Of a stretch of DNA of 64,000 nucleotides, positions 57,001 to 64,000 are shown one piece after another. Source of the stretch: Sympetrum striolatum (lineage: Eukaryota; Arthropoda; Insecta; Odonata; Libellulidae); contig OX388350.1 in the NCBI GenBank assembly GCA_947579665.1, positions 38,969,393 through 39,033,392 on the forward strand, in the 5' to 3' direction. The notes beneath the pieces are model-generated. The model was not told the DNA's origin and searched no databases. It was given only the letters and a program-made list of their open reading frames with translations. Positions within the stretch are counted from its first letter, which is position 1, and each line of letters opens with the position of its first letter. Both the position numbers and the translations under genes were made by a program.

Positions 57001-57318
57001 CAGGGTTTCCCAAACTTTTTCTGCGATGGAACACTTCGCAAACCTGGGAAGTTTAACGGAACACTAAGCTTATATTTAGGTTAGGTAATTCTACTTATAA
57101 AATTTAAAAAATCATTTAATTACAACAAATTATTTATTTGGTATTTATTTTTTAATACAAAACTATAATATTGTAATAAAAACTTTAAATATGAATCAAT
57201 AAAGCATTTAATGTCTTCTATTCTCCAATTCTCCATTAATACTCCAAATTGTCGCGGAACACCTATTTAGGTTCAGCGGAACACCGGTGTTCCGCGGAAC
57301 ATAGTTTGGGAAACTCTG
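57001..57318. mobile_element. hAT MITE, copy 2
   Basis: CAGGGTTTCCCAAAC at the left, GTTTGGGAAACTCTG at the right. 8-bp duplication GCCTAGGC (56993-57000) and ACCTAGGC (57319-57326). The 318-bp body is clearly homologous to 53684-53998 in the same orientation, with scattered substitutions and small indels. Confidence 0.9.
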
Positions 57319-57337
57319 ACCTAGGCGATGCTGAACA

Positions 57338-58286
57338 TGCCGGCGTATAAGTCGACCATTGAAGACTAAAAAAATCTCTTAAAAACCAGGGGTCGCCTTA
57401 TACGCCGAAGATAAAGTTAAACCCTTTACCACCGAGGGGTAAATAAGTGAAACTGCCTGCTTAACACTTGTTTTACGCTAACTCTCGCAACTCACCACGA
57501 TTATGTCCTACTGAAACTAATTTTTGGCAATTCTAACTAAAGTAGATATCATATTTTAAAAATTTCATCACGAAATACAATTGTGGCCGAAAGTAAAAAG
57601 TAAAGCCCTGAAAACCAACTATAGTTATGTATATACTAACAAAGTATAGTATGCACGACACGCTGATAGCTATCGGCGAGTCGTACATATTTAGAAAAAA
57701 AAATTGACGCATATTTATTCTTCAAAAATTATATTCATTTCTTCACGTATTTTTATTTTTACAAAACTTTTATCTCAATGTCGATGTTTCCTTTTTAAAA
57801 AGAAGATCAATAAGCATAACATGGTTTTTTTATATAATCGTTGTGATTCGTCTTAGCGTTAGGAGTTAATGGAAGTTATTTTAGCAGCGTCATAATTTGA
57901 TATTTCCACGCTATATTACTATTATTTCTATATTAATGTTTTAATATCATTGTTTCTATTTCGTAACGCATTTTTATTTGAGTAGCCTGAGTGATACCAA
58001 CGAAAGAAACTTTTGTAATAGTTAAGCAGAGGCGAGAAGTTGACATGACAGCTGAAAGAAACAATTCTAGCGTCTTAATCTTATGCGGTAAATATTCCTT
58101 AAGCTATCGTATATTTACGGTTACCGTAGTTTTTCTTCCCATAAAATAGAGCTGGGGAAGTGGTTTTGCCTTTTACTTGGTCGACTTCTACGCCGAACAT
58201 AGGCTAAAACCTGAAATTCACCTCAAAATTTTAGGGGTCAACTTATACGCCGGATTGATTTATACGCCGGATCGACTCGTACGCCG
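57338..58286. repeat. Repeat with TATACGCCGG motifs that hosts the Transib insertion
   Basis: CCGGCGTATAAGTCGACC at 57339 and AGGGGTCGCCTTATACGCCG near 57390 form a short inverted pair. Related blocks recur at 58175-58286 (GGTCGACTTCTACGCC, AGGGGTCAACTTATACGCCG, TTATACGCCGG). A CGCCGGCATATACGG continuation lies just right of the Transib at 61573. The Transib therefore appears to sit within or at the edge of this element. Superfamily unknown. Confidence 0.5.
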
Positions 58287-61200
58287 CACAGTGGGACAAA
58301 ATCCGAAAAAGCTGGCCAAAAATCAATTTTTCGACTTTTTTCACAGGTTTTTGTTAGTTATATTATTGTTGTCCTTCATAAGGGCTATCAGATCAGCCTT
58401 TATTTGAATTTTTTATACCGCCATTTAGCGACACTTTCCGGTCAAAGTTAGTGAAAAAGGACTGTTGATGGCCATGGAAAATTTTTGCATTTTAATGCTT
58501 GAAATGTATGTCGACAAGCAGAGTTATACGGACATTGATAAGAATTTTAAAGTACATGGCGCATTAATGCATCTATACTTGAAGAAATATCTCTATATTT
58601 ATAGATTTACAAAATATATTTAAACAATTTAAATTATTATTAACATAAGAGTACAAAATACACTTCATTTTTTATAAAAACGTACAAAATCTTTGTCATC
58701 GACACTTATCAACAGTGAGATATTTGCGCAGGGATATAGTACAATGTTTGTATATTGAGAAAAAAAAGGAATTTCTTGCATATATCTGCATCTTTGTCGT
58801 TTATGGATCCTTTTTGGTAGCGCGGCCTCCCGATCCTTCCCATCGGCGCGCGGTAGGTAAAGGGACAGAAGTCGCCTCTTTTGAGTTATAATTCATAAAA
58901 TACGCAGTAAACCTTATGAATTGTGTGACAAGACTTATCTTTCATTCTTTTATCCATTTTTTTCTCTCTGGGGGCTCTCTTATCTCGGCTTGACCCTTAA
59001 CTAGCAGACCATCCCTAGTCGAGAAGTAGGGGATGGATAGAGACTGCTTGTACTCGCTTCACACCCTCGCTTTCCTTATCGCGTAATGTAAGAGTAGCTT
59101 GGCTTATCCCTTAACCACACAGACGTTCACACATGGACATATGGAACTAGTGGCAAAAATATTCAGTTTGACTCGTGTTGCCGACGGAGTCACAGCTATT
59201 TTGCTAACAGTGGAAAGTGCTCAACCAATTACACTTTATTATTCAGGCAAGGAGAACTCGGTCGTATTTATTCGGTAAGCATATTTTTAATCAAATTAAA
59301 TTGATAATTAAATCTCCATAAATTGAGAATTTCATGACTTTAGCTGCTTAGAAAAAAGAATGGAGAGTAGGAGAGTAACTCGCCTTGAATTGCACGATAA
59401 AATCATGGAAAAGAAAGATGAGTCTGTGGAATTTAGGAAACAACATACATATTCTAGAATATCTGATAGCTAAATTCAATTTGAATGAAGATGAATTTGC
59501 CAAAGATAATTTAAAAGTATTTATTCAGAAAAATTTCTTCCATCACTATCTGTTAAGATGGAATCAATGCAATCGGTGTGAGAAACCTTTTCGGAAAAAT
59601 TACGAAAAGTGGCTTAAGTCGGACATTGTTTCCAACAACCGTATACAAATATCTGCCGTCTACTTCCAATATCGGTGAGAAGTAATGGAACATTACGTAC
59701 GCGTACTCAAAATTTCAGTAACCACAAGCGACATGACTGTTTATAACAGGCTCACCTGGCGAACTCTCCCTTGGCCTAACAACAAAACTTTTTGAAGGTT
59801 CAAGTCAGCGATCGAAGCGGAGAAAAACGGAGGGACTAAGGGCGACAGCCTCCGCTTCTGAGCTAACTTTCGCTAAATCGATGAAACATCGAGATACAGG
59901 TGACGAAGATGAGGCGAAATTGATTAAGGAGGTCACTAAAACTACCCCAACAAGAGCAAAACGGGTCTTCAGTAGATGGCGGAAACGGGATACAGAGCAA
60001 AGTGAAATGTCTCCCGATGAGGCCCTTTCATTGATTTTTTCAGGCAACATTAGTGAAAACCTGAATTTGCTCTTTCAAAAGACATCCAAAAAACATGGAC
60101 ACCTGCTCTACCCACATTATGATGGAGTGCGGATTACAGAAACTGCTGCATATCCTGAGGAAATTTCTGTGAGTGAATAAAAGTGTTAAGTGCAATTATC
60201 AGCGCTACTGACGCATACCGTTTCCAGGATCACCTGAGGATTGGATTGCAGAAATGCCATTAGATAGGAAAAATATTCATTTGAAGTGTCTACACTGCGT
60301 TGTTATATTCGCTTTAGGCATTAAGCAATGGAAGGCAAATATATTTCCAAATGAAAATGGCCTAAGTAACTTAGCCATTTATTCTTCCTTCATTTTGTGA
60401 AATATGCTTTAACGAAATTAAGCAATGGAAGCAAGACATTAATGCTGAAAAGGTAGAAAATGTTTCAAGAATCATTTCGAAGTAAAATGAGACTTACTGT
60501 TGACGTTCCGAAACCGGGTTATGGGACTTCAAATGACGGAAATACCAATAGGCGCTTTTTCGCAGATCCCAAATTGTCTTCCGTAGTTACAGGTTAGCAT
60601 TTAAGTACAAATACATGTGCTTGATTCTTGAGCCAGCTTAATGTACTTTCTAACACGGCAATATTTTGAAATGTTACGTAAATGTTTTATATGATATAAT
60701 TATCTTACCAGGAATTGTAAAGCTATGGCTGAAAATTTTTTTACCAGGTATCGATGATGAAATAATTTCCCAGTTTTCAGTGATCCTGAAAGTTTTATCT
60801 AGCGGTCCTTCAATCAATTAGCCTGTTTTCACAAAGTTCTATAGCACTATAGCTATATACAATATAGCTATATACAATAGCACCGCGAAACTGTATGTAA
60901 AACTGCATAATTGGTTCTACATGCCACCCACCGTGCATACATGTTTTAATGTATAGTGCTACTATTGCAGAGGAAGCCATTCTTTCGATTGGCCAACTTT
61001 CGGAAGAGGCAATGGAGGCGAGAAATAAGGACATTCGTCGATTTTGGGAACACCACTCGAGAAAATATTCCAGGTTGACTGCCAATGAGGACCTTTTCCG
61101 GAGATAACTATTGACTTCTGATCCCGTGATCTCAAGTTCGCATGAGCTACAAACAAAGAGAATGAAGGAATTGCCAATGGATGCACGGAAACCTTTGCTT

Positions 61201-61572
61201 CTTGAAGAAGAGGAAATTGACTGAGGAAAGTGACGAGTCGGAGGACTCTCCATTTTCTACTGCTACCGAAGTCAAAATATAGGCATGGGTCTATTATTTT
61301 CAATTATTTTACAGACTTTCGATTGATTATTGAGATTAGGTAAGTTTTAACTTCTCTATTTAGATTAAGAAATTTAGCATTAATTACTACCGCAGATTTT
61401 CAGGTTTTTTCTGTATTTTCGTTGATATTTTTCCATATTTATCATACCTACAGTAAATTTGATAACAAAAATAAGCTTAGAAGGTCAACATTACTCTAAG
61501 AAGAAAGTTTTAGCAAATTATAATAACATTTACTATTTTTGGCCAGCTTTTTCGGATTTTTGTCCCACTGTG
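58287..61572 (+). mobile_element. Transib DNA transposon (RAG1-related), decayed
   Basis: Termini CACAGTGGGACAAAA and its complement are flanked by a perfect 5-bp GC-rich duplication CGCCG (58282-58286 and 61573-61577). A 5-bp GC-rich duplication and a CAC-starting heptamer are hallmarks of Transib; CACAGTG equals the V(D)J recombination-signal heptamer. TIR identity runs about 40 bp (through AAAGCTGGCCAAAAAT). A broken transposase lies on the plus strand inside. Confidence 0.9.
59385..61260 (+). pseudogene. Transib transposase, broken in several frames
   Basis: Recognisable segments occur in family order: RWNQCNRCEKPFRKNYEKWL (about 59550-59610), TTPTRAKRVFSRWRK (59940-59985), HLLYPHYDGVRITETAAYP (60100-60160), VDVPKPGYGTSNDGNTNRRF (about 60499-60560), IDDEIISQFSVILKVLSSG (60750-60805), LYVKLHNWFYMPPTVH (60891-60938) and IGQLSEEAMEARNKDIRRFW (60988-61047). 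These match the Transib/RAG1-like core order ('PKPG-G--NDGN', 'YMPPTVHK', 'LSEEAQEARNK'). Stops (for example TAA near 61105) and frame changes separate them, and part of the catalytic region between 60200 and 60480 is unreadable. It cannot encode a working enzyme. Confidence 0.85.
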
Positions 61573-61596
61573 CGCCGGCATATACGGTATATGCAA

Positions 61597-61925
61597 AAAT
61601 GCTCTCAGACGTAGGTTGGGAATCCTTGAAAGAAAGGAGATTATAAGCTAGGCTGCGATTGCTTAATAAATTCAGGGAAACTACATTTTCCGAAGATACA
61701 ATCGGTATCATGCAACCCCCCTGCTACCTCGGTCGATCCGATAATGACCGTAAGTTAAGAGAAATAGATGCTAGGACGAATCGTTTCAGAGATTCATTCT
61801 TTCCGCGAACAATACGTGACAATAATCGAATAAGGAAGTAATTTAGATTCAATTGGTGTTTACACCCCCTGCCACACGCCGAAAGGTGGCTTGCAGGGTA
61901 TTAATGTAGATGTAGATGTAGATAT
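61597..61925 (+). pseudogene. LINE ORF2 3' end with GTAGAT tail
   Basis: MLSDVGWESLKERR, then ARLRLLNKFRETTF, ARTNRFRDSFFPRTIRDNNR matches the jockey/CR1-type C terminus ('L...GW..LE.RR......... FR.SFFPRTI..WN.L'). The tail GATGTAGATGTAGATGTAGAT ends at about 61922. One in-frame stop interrupts the early part. 5'-truncated. Confidence 0.75.
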
Positions 61926-63498
61926 CGAAGCCGCAAATTCACAGCGGAAGCTGCTGTAAATGTCTGTTTTACCGATTCTCTTTCTGCTATTTTCAACAAG
62001 TTCTCATTACCAAGTACAAAGCTCTAGTAAATTAAACTTTCAAAACCAAAATTGGTGCTAGTTTTAAGCACATGATATTTAAAAACCTCTGCAATGACCT
62101 AAAATAGAGATTTAAAATACTTATTGAGCTGTAAGAGAGGTGCAAGAGTTTGGTTAACAAAAAAACAAGGTTTTCTCAGGTTGCTGGGTTATCATGAACG
62201 TAAACTCGCGTACATCTGTTTAACGGCTTAAGGAGAATTTGAAATCTCTATTTTAATCCTCTTAGTGCCATGTAATTTCAATGGGACAAGCGAAAAGTGC
62301 CAACGCGAATTAGGTTTTTGTAACATTTTCTTTAATGAAGCAGTACGACGTTAATATTTGAAGTACGGACATAATTCTTTTTTATCAACCTCAGAATGAA
62401 TTAGAAATCAATGATAAATAATTGTTAGATAGTATGAAAAATAAAAATATTTATTACAAGAAAAATAGTTACAACGATTAATGGCTTACGCGTGAGCCGA
62501 TATATTGGCCCGTGGCACTTCTCGCCCGAGAAGCCGAAGCAGATATATCGGCCCATAGCACTAAGACTGCTAATAACTGCTCTGCAGAATATAGGTAGCT
62601 CTTGCAAATCTTTAATTATCGTATGGATCATCGTTTACCTCTCAAAGATATACATCTGTCTAACGAGAATTCTCTACGTCAGAGGATCAACTGATATTAA
62701 GATTGCTTGCGTTATCGCAGTTCTAAAACTAAATTTCTGCTATATTAAAGTTAATTTGAGATATTGCATGGAAATTGCACTCACACGTACTTCAAGTAAC
62801 ATCCGATAGATTCCGAAGTTCTCTTTTCATAATTCCCACTCACTGAAAAAGAATAAGTTATTTGTGAATTAAGTTTCAAAATAGATATAAAAAGATGGGA
62901 TTTCTAACATCAGGTCATGGGATGGGATGTCATCATGTAACCTCTCATTTACCTGTTTCCTTCACTAGCTGCTACTTTTCGTTCAGATGTAACTCACTCT
63001 TGGAATATCTTGATGCTAAAACTTAAAATTATTACGATGGTAATCAATTACGATACATCACAGAAAAACCTCATTCTTTTACAAATAACTATTTGCTCCT
63101 GACACTTTTCTACTTCATAAAATTGAACTAGCTCAAGCGTAAATAATATACCTCGCTAGGGCCATGTTATGTATCCTCGTACTTCCTGTTAAGTGAACGA
63201 TTAATTGCAAAATTGCAAAGTACGAATTGGTACACTTGACTTAAAGAACATATCGCGTTTCTATTGTTTCCAAAAATAAAATAAATCTTTAATAGAAAAT
63301 TATTTATAAGAATAATTAATCTTTACACTTTCACGTTCCTCTAAATAAATAATAATACCCAAGTTTAATAAGAAAACATGAAAGTTCTAACATTGTGTAA
63401 TATAAGTACAGCAATCGATGGAGATGTAACCTTCTAATAGAATAAGGGATAGTTGATTCATCACACGATCGCTGCAAGTTAAAACCATTAAAAATAAC
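61926..63498. other. AT-rich intergenic DNA, nothing recognised
   Basis: A GC-richer patch near 62495-62560 has two similar ATATATCGGCCC / ATATTGGCCC blocks in a short local repeat (GAGCCGATATATTGGCCCGT and CAGATATATCGGCCCATA). No gene is seen. Confidence 0.35.
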
Positions 63499-63506
63499 CT
63501 TCTGTT

Positions 63507-63826
63507 TAGGGTTGCCAGACGTCCGCTTTTTCTGTCCCGTGTCCGCTTTTTTACTGAAATGTCCGCTTTTTTCTCTCAATCAACTATTTTTATACATAAT
63601 TCCATCTTACACAATCTTTCACCAGGTACTTCAGTATATTTTTGCCTTACAGCTGGTAGACACTAGAAAAAAACTATCGTGGTACGAGACTCAACGAGTA
63701 AGTAACACTTTTTTGATAAATTATTCAATTTTTTTTATTTTAAAATTGTTTTTTTTTTTTCGATTGGTAATGGGGGGGTGGTCGTGGAATGTCCGCTTTT
63801 TCGACTCGGAGCATCTGGTAACCCTA
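63507..63826. mobile_element. hAT-like MITE with 8-bp target duplication
   Basis: TAGGGTTGCCAGA at the left and TCTGGTAACCCTA at the right are TIRs, flanked by the perfect 8-bp duplication CTTCTGTT (63499-63506 and 63827-63834). The motif TGTCCGCTTTTT occurs about four times (three near the left end, one near the right). No transposase. hAT is inferred from the 8-bp duplication. Confidence 0.8.
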
Positions 63827-63834
63827 CTTCTGTT

Positions 63835-64000
63835 TCAAAGATCTTACGGTAAATATCTACTTTAGGACCAAAGTAGAAATTTACCTATCTTACTTATACA
63901 CTTGTTGCTGAAAACCATATAATCCTTACATTTTAATCATTATTTATCAACCATACATATTTAAATATGGTTGATTCTATCGTAATTATGGCTACTGGCA
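63835..64000. other. AT-rich DNA to the window end
   Basis: No supported feature. Confidence 0.3.

Noticed and set aside
58287..61572. hAT assignment on the basis of the CAGTG near the ends
   Set aside because: Target duplication is 5 bp (CGCCG), not 8, and the coding remnants match Transib/RAG1-like transposase.

Overview
This is eukaryotic, AT-rich, repeat-dominated DNA, most likely from an arthropod and probably an insect. The mobile-element mix points that way: a Tx1-like LINE, Transib, pogo/Tigger, PIF/Harbinger, a TTAA (piggyBac-type) element, hAT-like and MULE-like MITEs and several LINE 3' ends. No species can be named. I found no convincing host protein gene; one weak exon-like stretch near 35.8-36.0 kb is flagged. 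I saw no operons, bacterial signals or CRISPR.

Region 1 (1-15251) is the highlight. Two head-to-tail, near-identical, full-length non-LTR retrotransposons of about 6.9 kb lie on the minus strand. Each sits between long (TG)n/(CA)n tracts of >=662, 711 and about 29 bp. Each carries an intact ORF1 (626 aa, RNA-binding, one CCHC knuckle) and an intact ORF2 (1157 aa, APE-type endonuclease, reverse transcriptase, C-terminal Zn-like motif). The RT resembles the Tx1 lineage of the L1 group rather than R1/Waldo. The two ORF2 proteins differ at 8 residues. The layout suggests a recently active element that inserts specifically into (AC)n microsatellites. Between ORF1 and ORF2 lies about 480 bp. In copy 2 this stretch is one open frame that overlaps the ORF1 stop and runs past the ORF2 start, so translational coupling is possible. 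The 3' UTR carries a TTAGGG-like minisatellite.

Region 2 (15.25-30.4 kb) is a nest of DNA transposons framed by two inverted arms of about 1.0 kb (16963-17978 and 29332-30351). A 317-bp tandem repeat comes first. Inside the arms are a TAA-flanked MITE within another TAA-flanked element (18242-19432), and a pogo/Tigger-like element (20695-25000) with a decayed transposase. A PIF/Harbinger element (22646-24462) has inserted into the pogo element. A dead LINE RT fragment (27.3-28.3 kb) and a TTAA-flanked element (28466-29436) follow; the latter's right end lies inside the right arm.

Region 3 (30.4-57 kb) is AT-rich DNA with scattered fragments. It holds LINE 3' ends (32.1, 32.9, 34.7, 40.5 and 43.9 kb), two 81-bp palindromic MITEs, an inverted pair of tRNA-like sequences and a 9-bp-TSD MITE with a G-quadruplex motif. 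It also has two foldback elements, one with a degenerate hammerhead-like motif, and the first of two hAT MITEs.

Region 4 (57-64 kb) holds the second hAT MITE and a decayed Transib (58287-61572). The Transib has CACAGTG ends, a perfect 5-bp CGCCG duplication and recognisable RAG1-related transposase segments; it is inserted in another repeat. A LINE 3' end and a hAT-like MITE (63507-63826) follow.
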